Source: Rhizopus sp. PT2906
Taxonomy: Eukaryota; Mucoromycota; Mucoromycetes; Mucorales; Rhizopodaceae
NCBI GenBank assembly: GCA_025529335.1
Contig: JAMYHX010000101.1
Location: 1 to 64,000 of the forward strand
Direction of reading: 5' to 3'
DNA: 64,000 nt
The notes under the pieces: model-generated
Database searches by the model: none
What the model saw: the letters and a program-made list of their open reading frames with translations, nothing else
What the model was told of the DNA's origin: nothing
Position numbers and translations under genes: made by a program
In this document: in pieces, positions 33,536-46,239 of the stretch
Position numbering within the stretch: position 1 is the stretch's first letter
Layout: each line of letters opens with the position of its first letter

Positions 33536-34699
33536 ATGTCACTCATGTTGAAATCAGCATGGACTTTTACTTTTAAACAAGCAGCGATCCGATGTCAACT
33601 TCAATCAACACAAAAGACTTTACAACTTCCTTTGATTCCCATACGATGTCTGCATTTGTCCCAGTCTATTTTTCAGAATCTGACTGATCTCCAACCAAAC
33701 CAACAACCAAAGAGGCAGCCGAGCAAACAACCAAAGAAAAAAGATCAAAAGCAACAGAAATATAAACAAAAGAAACAGGAACAACAGGATCAAAAGCACC
33801 AGAATCAGGACCAAATGAAACAGGAGCAACAAGTTCAAAATAGCAAGCAAGAGTCACAGGACACACCTGTTGACCAAGAGATTGAACTTTTATCAAGATA
33901 TGCAAAGGAGAGGGACTTTATATCTGCCAGAAGGTTTTATGAACGTCTGCGCTCACGTGGTGTCCAGATCCCAGCTAATGTTCATGCTGAGTATTTCCTC
34001 TGCTTACCGGCCAGCTACAATTATGATAAACTCTGGACCCTGTATGAGGATATTAAGCGTGAAGGTATGGAAAGGAATAGGTATTTTTACAACACCCTGA
34101 TAGCCAAATTTGGTCGATTAAAACGCCCAAAGGATGCTATTGCAATCTTTGAGGACATGAAAAAGTCGGGTATAATGCCAAACAAGAATACTTACGCTTC
34201 TGTGATCTCCGCTTGTGTCAGAAGCAAGGCGCAAAACAGCGCAATGCGTTTCTTTGACGAAATGAAGGAGGCAGGCAAGATCAGCCCACCAGCGATCAAT
34301 ACGATGATGAAGTTTTATCTTCGATACAAATCAGATAAACAAAAGGCACTCGAGTGCTATCAGCTGCTTGAAAAAGCGGGTATGTTGCCCAACGTACATA
34401 CTTATAGATTGCTCTTGGAAATACATGCTTATTATCGACCGTATGATATGCAAAAAGCCAAGGATATACTACGTGAAATGGAGCAACGTAATGTCACGCC
34501 TGACGCAAGACATTATGTCGTCTTGATCAACTCTTATGGTAACCGTCAACGTGACCTCTCGTCTGCCGTAAAAATATATGATTCTATGATAGCAGGCGGT
34601 ATTGAGCCTGACGACAATATGTATCAAGTGATGGCCCTTATTTATTCCAAACATGGCGATACAGAAAAAGCAAACGAGTTTCGTTATAAGATAGGATAA
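33536..34699 (+). CDS. Mitochondrial pentatricopeptide-repeat (PPR) protein
   Basis: Single exon, 387 residues. Residues 1-45 are basic and hydroxylated with no acidic residues, a likely mitochondrial presequence. Residues 50-110 are a low-complexity Gln/Lys/Asp linker (PKKKDQKQQKYKQKKQ). From about 115 to the end run roughly seven 35-residue PPR helical hairpins, for example YFYNTLIAKFGRLKRPKDAIA, MPNKNTYASVISACVRS, LPNVHTYRLLLEIHA and TPDARHYVVLINSYG. PPR proteins bind organellar RNA in a sequence-specific way and act in processing, stability or translation. The target is not predictable from this reading. The ATG at 33536 is the first in frame and directly opens the presequence. Confidence 0.9.
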   Translation: MSLMLKSAWTFTFKQAAIRCQLQSTQKTLQLPLIPIRCLHLSQSIFQNLTDLQPNQQPKRQPSKQPKKKDQKQQKYKQKKQEQQDQKHQNQDQMKQEQQVQNSKQESQDTPVDQEIELLSRYAKERDFISARRFYERLRSRGVQIPANVHAEYFLCLPASYNYDKLWTLYEDIKREGMERNRYFYNTLIAKFGRLKRPKDAIAIFEDMKKSGIMPNKNTYASVISACVRSKAQNSAMRFFDEMKEAGKISPPAINTMMKFYLRYKSDKQKALECYQLLEKAGMLPNVHTYRLLLEIHAYYRPYDMQKAKDILREMEQRNVTPDARHYVVLINSYGNRQRDLSSAVKIYDSMIAGGIEPDDNMYQVMALIYSKHGDTEKANEFRYKIG

Positions 34700-35124
34700 C
34701 GGCATAGTTTATCATTATAGAACTTTATCTGAATCACATTAGATAAAGCATATATACCGTCTTGTTATTTGAACCATAATAAAAGAATAAGCAAAATGTC
34801 AAATATGATAATCTCTAGTACTCTTGTAGACATTCATTCAGACTCAAAATATAATCAGTATATTCCACGACAATAAGCCTACACTATGTTGTATAGATCA
34901 CAAGAGAGACAGAGAGAGCAAGATAGCAAAAAGTTTAACTCATACATCATCGGCTCTTTATGTGACTTATCATCAATGCAAGTTGAGATAGTTGGCCAAT
35001 AGACTTGTCTACTGAGGCCAATAAAAACCCCACTTGATTTTCCTGCATAAAACCAGATTTTTGTGCAATTTTTTTCCCTTGTATATTTATTTACCATTAG
35101 CAGATTGCATCTAGAAGAAAAGCA
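34700..35124. other. Intergenic region between PPR and ATG11 genes
   Basis: About 425 bp containing the PPR 3' end (AATAAA-like signals near 34780) and the ATG11 promoter. No gene is visible. Confidence 0.5.
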
Positions 35125-38100
35125 ATGAAAATATATAGAGCAGAAACAGGACAACAAGTCAATTTACAGTCAACTAAAGACATTACTTTGTAAAAATGAC
35201 ACCCTTCTTTTTTTTTTTTTCTATTCTAATGACGAGATTGCTTATATACAAATATATTCTCTAGGTTAAATGACTTGAAACTCGAGTTAGAGCGTAGTAT
35301 AGGTGTACCTATGCAAAGTCAAATATTGATGACAAGTTTTGGAACACAAGTGAAAGAGAGTAATTTAAAAGAAATACTAGAGGCAACAGACCAAGTAAGC
35401 TCGAGAAATACTTACGGCTTTTATCTTTACTTAAACAATTCAATAATATAGAGTGAATACATTTTATTTTGTTATGATCGACAATATCTTGACGCTCTTC
35501 CAGAAGAAATATCAAATCTATTAGATGTAGAGACTCCTAAATTGGAACCAAGAATACCTGCATTTGATGGTAATAAACCGATGTGTATGTTTCCCTTGGA
35601 AACTAACTAATCCATCATTAAAAGGCAGTGAACCATTAAAATCAATAGAAAAGTCATTAAAGAGCCGTACAGTCTCCCAAAGTTGTGAATCATATTTATC
35701 ATTGTTCACAAGTTTTGATGATTACAGTCAGGTTAGATACATAAAGAATATGATCCCTGCCTTCACTCGATGATGACTTCCGTATGATACTAAACATTTT
35801 TTATATGTAGTCGCTTATCAAGACATCAGCAACGCATACACAGCTTGCGAAAGTATTAGTGGATGAGCAAAAGTTACAACGAATGGCATTAAATGTAGCC
35901 ATGACCAACTTGGAAGCACACAATAAATCAATCAATACGAATGTCAAGGCCTTTGTCGCCGCAGCAGAGAAAGAAAGAACGAGGCAGTCAGCATTGATCC
36001 AGTCTTTACAGAATGACCTTGAAATACTAAAGCATGTTCGTATTCATCCAACGATTTTGCATCAATTAAATCTCTCGCATAAAGGCAAAGAAAAATTGAT
36101 TGATTTTGTGGATCAAGCATATATTGAAAAAGTGAGAATTGATACAGTCAAATTATGTGATTTCTTGTCACAAGAGATAAGGGACATGTTGGACAAAGTA
36201 GCTGAGCTTGAACAGTGCGAACAAGAGGTTTTGACAGACATTGCCAACAAGAACAATTTGCATATTTTGGATGCAACTTTGGCAGATATACAACAGCTTT
36301 ATAAAAAGGCGCAATATTTAAAAGATACAAGAAAAAGAGATATAGGAAGAGTATCTGATAAGATAGCAGGCATGCTTAATATACCCATCACAAACCTATT
36401 TGCATCACTTTCTATTCAAAATTCATCACAACAACAACAACAAACAAATAACAAAATATCGCATGACTCTAAAAAGACATTAGACTCCTTTCGTCATCTA
36501 GCTGAATATCATATTCAAAACTATTTACCTCAATTAGCCAGCTATGAACAGTTCATACGTCAAAAAGTGACGACATTGGCTATATCCAAGAGAAACTCAA
36601 TACAGGAATTCATAAAGTATATGAACGCAGTATCACAAATTCAAAGTGAGATTGCTTCTATAGAACCACGATTGAATTCAGCAAAAGATTACCTGGATGA
36701 GTTTAAGAAAAAATACGAAACGTATGATCTTGGAAGCGTTCGAGATATATTGTTTGGTTATGTAAGAGAGATCATATCCAATATGCCATCATTTACTAAT
36801 TTTCATGCAGGGCGCTTTAATGATTGAAATAGTGCGTAGAAGAGAGTATGTTCAGTTGTTGGCTGAAAATGCAACACTATTAGCAGATGTCATGTCAAGA
36901 TATAGAAACGAGGAAGAACAAAGAAGAGATTTTTTTAGACGAAAGATATCCAAGATACTTCCTCTCAAGATGTCAAGTAAGTAAATATAAAAAACAATAG
37001 TTCTGACTGTCTTATTCATTACTTGCCCTTCATATATAAATATATAGTCATGGATGATTCACCTCCGCAATGTGAAATTACAGCGAATATACCACCTGTG
37101 ACGGATACGACACTTCAAAAGAAAGATATTATAGGTAAACTATTCTTTTGATAGTCGACATTCATGTCTCAGTCTGTATAATAGACTTTATTTCGCTTTT
37201 GGGACAAGCGTATGCTCAATCACCCTCATATAATCGACGTCCGCTTAATGGCAGCAAATCTTTAAAACGATTGATCACACAACAGACCAGCGAAGACGAA
37301 AAGCTTTATAGTGTTCTCAAATTGATGTATAAACAACTAGATTCCCTTAAAGCCGACTTTTTAAAGAATATAGAATCTGACTGTAATTGAGTTTTAGTTT
37401 TTGAATAATAGTCATGATATTTACTTTATTACGTAGTACTTGGATCTGGAAGTATTGATTCGGTAAGGACAAAGAATGCATCAAAGAGAGAGGACAAAGG
37501 TATGTTTTACAATCATCTAAAAGGGAAGCCAACCATTAAGCTGCTGTACTTAGAGAGTCAAGTCTTATCCGATGACGAGAAAAAGGTAATAAATAAAAGA
37601 TAAAGGAAAATACCAATACCTTTTCTGTGTAGATCTATGAAGCAAAGATTCAAACCTTAGAACGAACTCTCCAATTACGTAGTGAGAGTAAATATAGTAC
37701 CTCTTACTCACTTGTCAGCAATGATACAGCATCAGAGGAGACGAAATCAAAATTGATAGATACAGAAAAAAGACTATTAGAGATGAAGGATACCAATGAA
37801 CGGCAAAAGCAAGAGATTGACGAATTGAAAAAAGCATTACAAAAGGTATGCAGACATATTAAAAAAAAAACACTTGCTTATGACGTTGTGTAGTTGGAAC
37901 AAGAAAAGAATCAATGTGAAAATGAAAAGGAAGATCAAAGGCTTCAAATTCAAGAGCTAGAGCAACTTTTGGAAGAAGAAAGACAAACCTATGAGCATAA
38001 CCGACAAAGTGTAAATAGTGTGACTAGATAAAGCATAAACCCATAACTTATCTTGTGTTCCTTAGTTGCTGAATGAGGCCAAGATTAAAGACAATCTAGC

Positions 38101-39681
38101 AGATATCCGTATAGCCGGCCTTGAGGAAGATTGGAAAGGTAAAATAAGTGATTTGCAACGTGCTCTGGAAGAAGAAAGACGCACTCTTAATGAACTCCGT
38201 CTTCGACACGACGCAGAAATAAGTGACCTTAGATTTGAGCATGATACCCGACTTCGTGAAAAAGTGGAAGCGATTAATAATGAAAAGCGCGAGCTTGCAT
38301 TACTTGTTGATCAACTGCGCGAGGATTTAGCGTCGGTTAATCAGTCATTAGAAGAGGAGCGGGAAAAGTATGAGGAGCGTTTGACTGAGCTACAGACAGA
38401 AATTGCAGAAAGTGAAAGAGCAAAAGATGAAATCAAGCTTCTTCAGCAACAAACAAGAATGATGGTAAATAGAGCTCAAGAGGATTGGACGATGAAGAAC
38501 GAAGAGTTGAAGAGGATTAAAGAGGAGCAAACGGTAGTGAAGTCTGCAATTGCAGAACTCTTATCGAGGTATATGGGTGAAGGTGCACAAATTACGGAAA
38601 ATACCGATCTCGAGCCTATCATTCGTGCTTTCCAGCAAAATTTGGATCAGTTCACTGCACAAGCTAACTTGACACAAGAGGTGTGACCAATTTTTTTTAA
38701 TATTCCTCTTAAAATTAATCGCTTTTGTATAGAATTATGAGAATTTGGAACAAGAAGCGGCTGATTTAAATCAAAGGTATCAAGAGTTATTAGAGACACA
38801 TCAGGAATGGAGACCAATCGCTATTGGTATGGCTGAAAAATTGGAGGACTATCGCAAGATGATGTTGTATGAGATTATCAATCAGTTCCAGATACCCGCT
38901 GATGAGGCTGAGCTCAACATATTGTCCAGAAAGATAACACCAAGTGAAGATGATGCTGCCATGTGGAACGAAATCCTTCAGTTGGCATCGTCCATTGATC
39001 ACCAAAATATCACCAGGCGACTTCGTAAGCGCGTGAAAGAAGTTCATGAATTGGCAAGACAGTACAAGAAGGACTACAAAGAATTGAAAGGTATAAAAAG
39101 AAATCTCACACATCGAATAACGAGTATCTAATCGTATAAACAAAAAGAAAAATATATAAAATTATCAGCTAAATTAAGTGAAAAGATTTCCTTTAGAAAG
39201 TAAGCAAAAGAAAAGCTTTCTTGCAAGAATCATTAACATAGGATCAAATAGCTTCAAAGTAGGTGACATCGCTCTGTTCTTACCCACACGTAACTCGGGC
39301 GGAAAACCATGGGCAGCTTTCAACATTGGATCACCTTATTATTTTCTATCACCTACTGGTGCCACCACATTCACCACGAGCGGCTCAGAATGGATCGTGG
39401 CCCGAATCACACATATTACCGAGCATATCGTGGACGAGAGTGATCCTAATCCTTATGGATTAGCACCGCAAGTGAAGTATTATGAGTTAGAGGTAGAATG
39501 TTGGAAAAATCAAAAAGCAAGTAATAAAAAGAAGCCAAACTTCATCGACTCAGGACTAGCCTCTATTCCTGTTGATAACCGTAAAAGACCCTCCTTTATG
39601 GCATCTTCATCCAACATCGTCCACAGTACATCTCCTCCTCATGATGCACTAAAACGAAGGCGCAGTGCAACAGGTGTTTAA
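35125..39681 (+). CDS. ATG11: Autophagy scaffold Atg11 (FIP200/RB1CC1 family)
   Basis: Fifteen exons: 35125-35189, 35265-35394, 35452-35569, 35625-35731, 35811-36761, 36811-36976, 37048-37134, 37185-37382, 37437-37499, 37554-37585, 37633-37845, 37894-38010, 38066-38680, 38733-39090 and 39197-39681. They encode 1234 residues. The N-terminus is ubiquitin-like (MKIYRAETGQQVNL, ELERSIGVPMQSQILMTSFG). Long coiled coils fill the middle. The C-terminal Atg11 domain is unmistakable: FKVGDIALFLPTRN, KPWAAFNIGSPYYFL, EWIVARITHITEHIVD, NPYGLAPQVKYYELEV. The protein assembles the autophagy initiation site and binds cargo receptors. Exon 8 has two acceptors in the same frame (37184 and 37208). Some mid-gene junctions are less certain than the ends. 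It converges on the phosphatase gene 63 bp away. Confidence 0.88.
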
Positions 39682-39744
39682 TATAATATATATATATATA
39701 CCCCTTTCTTTATTGATAAAAATAAACTTGTCTTATTATTATAT

Positions 39745-41002
39745 CTACATAGTATCTTTTCTTATAACATCACGTTGCATATCAGCAAAGTTACTTGTTT
39801 TACCATGAACACTGTGTTCCAGTTTTAACAATTCTGCCACAAACCCAATATTGGGTGATACTCCAGGCCGTTCCTTGACAATAAGTTGGTAAGCTCTTTT
39901 CAAAGTCCACTTTTCAGAGAGAACGAGGTATGCTAAGATGACAGCGACTGATCTTGACTTGCCTGCTTTACAATGCACATAGACCGGTTCATGATGTCGT
40001 CTTGCGGTATCTATACAAAACAGATGAGGAAAGGGAAGCTATAAGCAACAGACAAGCCCACAGAAGAAAAAAAAAATTACTGATAACTTGTACGGCCGTC
40101 CGCAGCGTGTCTTGAACATTTTTCATTTCCACCATGTCTCTTGCTGGTATCTTGCAGTAGACAAAAGATTCCTTTAGTCCAGGTATATCATCATCACATT
40201 CTTCGGCCATATTCAAGATTCTCCGGATTGATCTTGATTTAAGTATGTCCAGTTGCTCTGGTGATGTAATTTCAGATCCAAGGTATAAAAAATTGGACAC
40301 GACCTCTGTGATGATGAATGCATCATCAGCCATGGTAACTTCCTCCTTGGTTTTGTCCTGTTGAGCACGCCTTGAGTTAGAGTGACGCCTTGTGTCTAGA
40401 CTAAACAGACTTGCTCTTCTCTGCATCGGAGTGCCACTTTCTTTGGTAGGCGTGCTTTTTGAGAAGGCAGGTGAAGGTGAATCTGAGAGATACTTGCCCT
40501 GTGTATCCCAATCTCTAAAAGCAGAAAATCCGTGATGAAGCCAGTATACATTTTTTGATGACCCACTATTGAGTATAACACTCATCAGAGTCCAACATGT
40601 ACTAGAATCCACCATATGATCATCATATACGACTACAGTAGCCTCCTTTGGTAGCAACACATAGTCTCCGCTGAACTGATCAATCCATTGCTTAAAGTAA
40701 TTAATACCTTCGTGTGTCGTAATAAAGTTCTCCAAGTTGAAGTTCTGAGCCACATTACCTCGACGTTGGTATCTTTTGATGAGTAAAGTAGGTAGATCCA
40801 AATTAATTGAATGACGGATATGAGACTTTTCAAAGTGAACAAGTGGTCGCATATCAATCATGAGTGGAGGTGGTATATGATTGAGTTTGTTTCCTAATTC
40901 AGCTGGTTCTATGGGCTTTGCAGCTAGACAGTGATCGTTTATGCTGGATGACTGTAAAGTAGAAGAAAGGGTGTCAAGTGCATCATGATTATCATACGCC
41001 AT
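39745..41002 (-). CDS. Rhodanese plus dual-specificity phosphatase (MAP-kinase-phosphatase-like)
   Basis: Two minus-strand exons, 40081-41002 and 39745-40010, encode 395 residues. Residues 40-170 resemble an inactive rhodanese/Cdc25-like domain (PPPLMIDMRPLVHFEKSHIRHSINLDLP), as in MAP-kinase phosphatases. After a Ser/Arg-rich linker comes a dual-specificity phosphatase domain: FLYLGSEITSPEQL, RILNMAEEC, the general-acid region YCKIPARDMVEM, and the catalytic loop VYVHCKAGKSRSVAVILAYL. HCxAGxxRS is intact. The pair suggests a MAPK phosphatase whose rhodanese part docks the kinase. The start is the Met at 41002; the frame upstream is hydrophobic and probably leader. It is the first of three minus-strand genes. 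Confidence 0.87.
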
Positions 41003-41215
41003 TATTTTCTTTTCTTGATTCAATACAAAGAATAATAATAAAAAAATAACTACGTAAACACTAGAAAGAAAATAAAAGAAAAGAAAAGAAAAGAAAAATG
41101 AACGCTCAAGTGACAAAGAGAAACCCAAAAAATATGGTAAAACAAGATATAAATATATCCTAGATATATTTTTAGAATTGGAGTAAATTGCGTATAAATA
41201 TATATTGCTTTTATT

Positions 41216-41841
41216 TTAAGAAATGGGAGGAACATTGGTTGTGTTGGAAGCCGACGGTGCATGATTTTGGTTATGCTGTTGAGCAACTTTAAGCTGTTCA
41301 CGTAAATCAGTAATCTTGTTGGTCTGTTTTTTTACTAGCTCCATCAATTGCTCTGTACGTATTTGGTATTGCTTTAGTAGCTGTTTAGTATGTTGTAATT
41401 CATTTGAAAGATTTTGAACATAATCGTCATCTATGCTTGATGATGAAGCCGTAGTGACTGTAGACTATAATATGACATGTATGTGTAACAACAGAAGAAA
41501 GAAATGGTTATTATTATCAGATTGGCCTGCCCCCCTACTTCCTTTCTCTCTTTTTGTTATCAAACAAAACTTACAGTGGGTGTTTGATAGGTATTTGCCG
41601 CGGTGGTAGTAGCGGTGGTATATTCCATATTGGTATTGGTTGTGTTATTGGTTGGATCAAAGAAGAAGTCTACCGGTGGATGGTATATATTAGTTGCTTG
41701 ATCATTGTTATTATTGCTGTTATATCGTATGACATAAGGTTGTTGTTGCTGCTGTTGCTGTTGTTGTGGATAATGTATATTAAATGATTGGGTATTACTT
41801 GACGAAGAGGAAGATGCTGCTGTGTAATAGGGTGTCTCCAT
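41216..41841 (-). CDS. Q/N/S-rich protein with C-terminal leucine-zipper-like coil, unrecognised
   Basis: Two minus-strand exons, 41575-41841 and 41216-41464, encode 171 residues. The first 90 residues are low complexity: Ser run, Gln run (about nine), Asn run and Thr/Ala repeats, with PYVIRY and YHPPVDFFF patches between. The second exon encodes a coiled coil of about 50 residues (DYVQNLSNELQHTKQLLKQY, then LMELVKKQTNKITDLREQL), with leucine or valine at heptad positions. It has no basic region in front, so it is not a bZIP. I do not recognise a family. The length and intron are supported by clean GT-AG signals. Confidence 0.68.
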
Positions 41842-42292
41842 CTAGATTCTTGTAAGAAAACAAAGAAAAAACGAAAAGGAAGGAAAAAAGAAGAGTGAGA
41901 GATATTAAAAGAAAGCTCCCAGTTACACAACAATTACTCATAGCAACTGCGCTTCCGGACTGCATACAGCATCCGTTACTATAGAATATGCCCTCTACTT
42001 TAACTAAAGTAAAAAGGAATAAACGGTATTATCAAAAGATGATGCAAGAAAATTATATAATACATCACTCATTCCTTATTGATTTGCCCTGATGAAACAA
42101 CGAGAAAAGGGAAAAAGGTCATTGATACATTCAAATTAAAACTCCATTGAAACTTTATTTCAGTTTGACACACACATTATCTGTATGAACTCACAGGTTG
42201 TGGTAACCTTGACAATAGAAAGGCTCGATAATCATTTTCTATTTTTATGCTTAGCATGCCTATAAATATACTCTTTCCTTTTCCTTCTTTTA
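41842..42292. other. Intergenic region
   Basis: About 450 bp between two minus-strand genes. A small inverted repeat ACTTTAACTAAAGT lies near 41997-42010. Nothing else is supported. Confidence 0.5.
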
Positions 42293-43246
42293 CTAGTTAC
42301 CTGGTTGCGTTGGTGGGGTATCTAATCGCTTTGAAAAATATTTTTCTTTATGATTACTCTGTCCTTGTGTCTGGTGGTGGTGGCTTTTGCTGAGCAATTG
42401 AAACCTTCCTTCTACGACGATCGAATTCTTCCTTCGTTCCTGTATGGTTGCCAAGAGCCGCCTTGCTGAATCAGTCACAGACTTCTAAAACGAGCATCAG
42501 TCATGTTGTCACAACAGTATGCCATGATCTACCTTTGTCTCTCGACGCTGCCCCTTCTCCTGGTGACTCGTACGAGTGGCATTATTTTTAATTCGTGTCA
42601 CCGTGTCTATTGGTTGCCTGTGTTGCTCCATTTCAAATGACCCTCTTTTCCGTTGAGGACACTCTATAATATTGGATGACCGCCTGGCAAGAATACTTTT
42701 GACTCTATCATTTTCTACTGCCTTGATGCTAGTATTGGTTATCTTTTTTTGTAATTCTTCTAATCGTTTGTTAGGTATCTTTCTTTGCGTTTCCTGCATT
42801 CGTTCATCACGATATGGTTTACTATGATCCTTGAGTTTTCATATGAAAACGATGTATGAAATTATTACCTAATTGCAGATGTATTTATAGGCGTATGAGT
42901 ATAATCATCCATTAAAACTGAATGGTTATCAATAAAGTCTTTAAGGTCATTTGATTCCAAATCCAGGCATTCTACATCACTTTCACCTAAAATAAAAACA
43001 GACATCAACATCAACCATTTACAGCGTTCAGAGCTTACCGCTACTAATCTTTTTAAACAACATGACACTTTCACACCTTGAAAGTGCTCTTTCATAACAC
43101 ACTGATGGAGCTGGTGTAACTAACTGACGGCGAACATGTTTCCACTCATCATCATCCACACTTTCAAGGTCAATGACTTTACTTTTATTATAAAAACGCT
43201 GCAAGTCAACTAGATCGTCCTCAAAATCAAAGGAAACAGTACTCAT
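42293..43246 (-). CDS. Unrecognised basic protein with two SUMO-interacting-like motifs
   Basis: Four minus-strand exons, 43039-43246, 42869-42986, 42533-42821 and 42293-42484, encode 268 residues. The N-terminal third is acidic and holds KVIDLESVDDDEW and SDVECLDLESND. Both resemble hydrophobic-core-plus-acid SUMO-interacting motifs. The remainder is strongly basic and Gln-rich (KRLEELQKKI, VKSILARRSSN, SARRLLATIQERRKNS). The intron 2 acceptor was chosen at CATAG because it alone keeps the KPYRDERMQETQRK frame. No enzymatic domain is visible. A nuclear, chromatin-associated role is a guess from composition. Confidence 0.6.
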
Positions 43247-44088
43247 GAAAGAATAAAAAGAAAAGAAAGAAAAAAAGAGAGGTATCATGCATCTCATTTT
43301 TATTTCCAGAATTAGTACCAAATGTCAACAGTAACTCCTACTTTTTGTTTTACATTTTATGTGATGCAGATCGTATATTCAACCGAGGTCATTCTTTCAT
43401 GTCTTTGTGTCCTTTTTTTTTTTAAGAAAAAATTGTATCATTGTCTGTCTAAAGTAGAGACACAAAGGAACCATCGACAAGTAGAAAAACCGCGCGTTCA
43501 GAAAGATAGGCCCCCCCCTTGATGTTTATGGCGATTATCCTGCCCATACCTCCGTTTTTTAAGCATTGTTCCTTTAGTGGATGTTTATGCAATACTAACC
43601 CTAATATGGCATTCAGGCGAAATTTTTGAAGGTGATTTTATATGTGGCCACCATTCTACTGAATCTCAATATCTTGGGGCCATATGAGTTATGGCCCCAG
43701 TAAGACAAAGACATAATAATGCTTCAAAAACGATTCTGATGAGCATAATACTGTTTAATAGAGCTCAGTAGTTTAGAAGAGCTCACTTTTTTTTCCCTTA
43801 TAAATGATTTCATGATTGGAAATTAATCAGTTCACCGATTTATGGTCCGTCTAAACTACTTTCCCTAAGGATGGTGGAAAAGGACCGTCCGCAATCGAAT
43901 AGCCAGTTTTGGTAAATAGTTCATCGGTCTACATTGATTGATATCGTTACAAATTGGCTAAAAGAAATAGGAAGCTTTTAAAGAGATCAAGCTAAAAAAG
44001 AAATAATAGATATCATGGTCACTTATTGCATTATGAAAAAATAAGGCTGTGAAACGATACTTTTTCTTTACGCAATAGATATTCTTTG
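43247..44088. promoter_or_regulatory. Divergent intergenic region with a strong perfect hairpin
   Basis: The flanking genes point away from each other. A C8 run lies at 43509-43517. A near-perfect hairpin is at 43675-43699: stem TGGGGCCATA, loop TGAGT, stem TATGGCCCCA. I see no coding sequence. Confidence 0.55.
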
Positions 44089-46239
44089 ATGACCAAAATA
44101 AAATCTCATTCAGTGCCAACGACGCCTTTATTACAAAATCACTTTGACGTTTTGTCTCCAACAACAAAGAGTTCAATAAAAAAGAATAGAAAGAATAGTA
44201 AAAAGAAGAAAGCACAGCATAAAAGTGATGAAGAACCATCAGAACAGACAAATGAACAACAACAACAACAACAAGAGCCATTACAGCCGATTTCATTCTT
44301 GGAATACTTGAAGGATGAGCTGACAGTGGCTGATTTCGATAGTGCACAAGAACTGAAGAGAGAGAGAGTAACCAATTTCTTGGGTGTACCTGGTGCAATA
44401 GAAAAGGTAATAAAACTATAGCATGGACTGATAACTGAGCCTGATATGATAGTTGATGGGATTTGGGATATTCGTATGTTTTGATTCTTTCTTATATACC
44501 TTTACTATACTTCCTTTACGATTCTGCTTGGCCTTTTATCATTTTATCATCTTTATCATTCACAACACAAGAGCATTTATTCTAGGACAAAAAGAAAGGT
44601 AAAGTCAGAATCTATTGTATGTCTATGCTAACAGAATATCTAGTTATACGCGATTACGGCCTTCTCAAAAATGCGATCTACTCAAAGGATTCCTTGTGAT
44701 GATTACTTGTGTCTTCATGAACATCTTTGATCCTTCTCGAGTCTATCATTCCATTCGGGGTCAAGCTGTATTGAAACTCTATGTTATATTGAACGTTCTG
44801 GAAATTTGTGATAAATTATGCTGTTCTTTAGGTGTTGATGTGTTGGATGCCTTGTTTTCTAAATCTACCTTGGGTAATTCGCCACAGGACATCAAAGGTG
44901 CTGCTTATGCCAGAAGACAGCTTAGACCAATCACTTTTTTTATTCTGGCAGCAGGCTATATGGGTAAGTGATGAGACCTTTCAAAAAGAAAAAAAAAAAA
45001 AAACACTAAACTACTGGAACTAGTTATGCATACCCTTATCCTCTTCTTTCAAATGATAACTCTAAATGTGGCCATCAACTTTTACTCGAATGCTTTACTT
45101 TCTTTACTCATCTCGAACCAGTTTGTCGAAATCAAACAATCTGTATTCAAACGATTTGAGAAAGAAAACCTCTTTCAATTGACCTGCAGTGGTAATAAAA
45201 GAAAAAATAGGATATAATGATGTTGTTAACATTTGTATGTAGATATTGTCGAAAGGTTTCAGCAATCCGCTTTTCTATTTATCATCACCTTACGTAATGT
45301 GATTGAGCTATCCGAATCAGGACCTTCATCTATCTTACCATCTACGTTCGTGCCTCTGTTCAAACTGCCTGCATCTACGTCACTCAACACACTAATGACA
45401 CCAGTCGTCATGGTGATTACTTCAGAATTGCTTGTAGATTGGCTAAAGCATGCATTCATTACCAAGTTCAATCAGATACGACCCTCAATCTATGGGAAAT
45501 ACATTGACATCTTATGTAAAGATCTTGTCATTGGAAGTCCTGGTCGAATGACAGGTAAACACCATGCCTTTGTGGATCAATCACCAGTCGTATCACGAAG
45601 GATTGGATTTCCTGTGCTTCCACTGGCATGTTTGGTAAGTATTTTTTATTTGCTATACCATTCATTGATTATTCATGTCCCGTCCAGTATATTCGTATGA
45701 TGCAGCAAATACTACCAATGATGTTTATGTCACAAGGCGGAAACGGAACAACAGCTGCCTCAGTCATTATATCAAGCATTCTTCATTATCAGAATGTGCT
45801 AAGTCAATATTTACCTGTACGGTTTCAGTTAATCTTGGTCTCTATGGTAAACTCAGGTTGGCTAGAGCATGTATTGGATCAATTAATTCGATTTGTGATT
45901 TGGACCTTATTTGTGTGCGTCTTGGCCATTGTGTAAGTTGGTTCCATCATTTCAAAACAGAACATTAACCGTTATATTAGTCTACTCGCTTTGAAGGTAG
46001 TCGTTGGTATGAATTTATTAGGATATGCGTATAAACGATATTTAAGTATGGAAGAACGAGATAAAGCAGAGATAAAAAAGGATCAAGAAGTAAAGGAGAT
46101 GAGTAAAGAAGAAAATGAATATCGCAAGTCAGTGAATGAATACTTGAGTCAGCCCGAGGATCATTTACTTTCAAAGCCTATTAAATATACCTTAGAGACT
46201 GTGGATCGGTTTTCGATGGTGAAGAGTCGAATTCCTTGA
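44089..46239 (+). CDS. TAPT1 / Emp65 family multi-pass membrane protein
   Basis: Seven exons: 44089-44406, 44453-44598, 44635-44963, 45024-45191, 45243-45634, 45688-45932 and 45981-46239. They encode 618 residues. A basic, Gln-rich N-terminus leads to ISFLEYLKDELTVADFD, then the family core: FVCFDSFLYTFTILPLR, the conserved FDPSRVYHSIRGQAVLKLYVILNVLEI motif (in two adjoining parts), FQMITLNVAINFYSNALLSLL, SNQFVEIKQSVFKRFEKENLFQL and DIVERFQQ. Six or more membrane helices are evident. Human TAPT1 is required for ciliary and skeletal development. Yeast Emp65 works with Slp1 at the ER in protecting folding intermediates. A fungal ER role is therefore the likelier inference. It ends in a charged cytosolic tail. 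Confidence 0.88.

Noticed and set aside
41003..41128. Hydrophobic N-terminal extension of the rhodanese/phosphatase frame
   Set aside because: It is translated T-rich leader sequence. The Met at 41002 begins the protein-like part, and such an anchor is not expected in this family.
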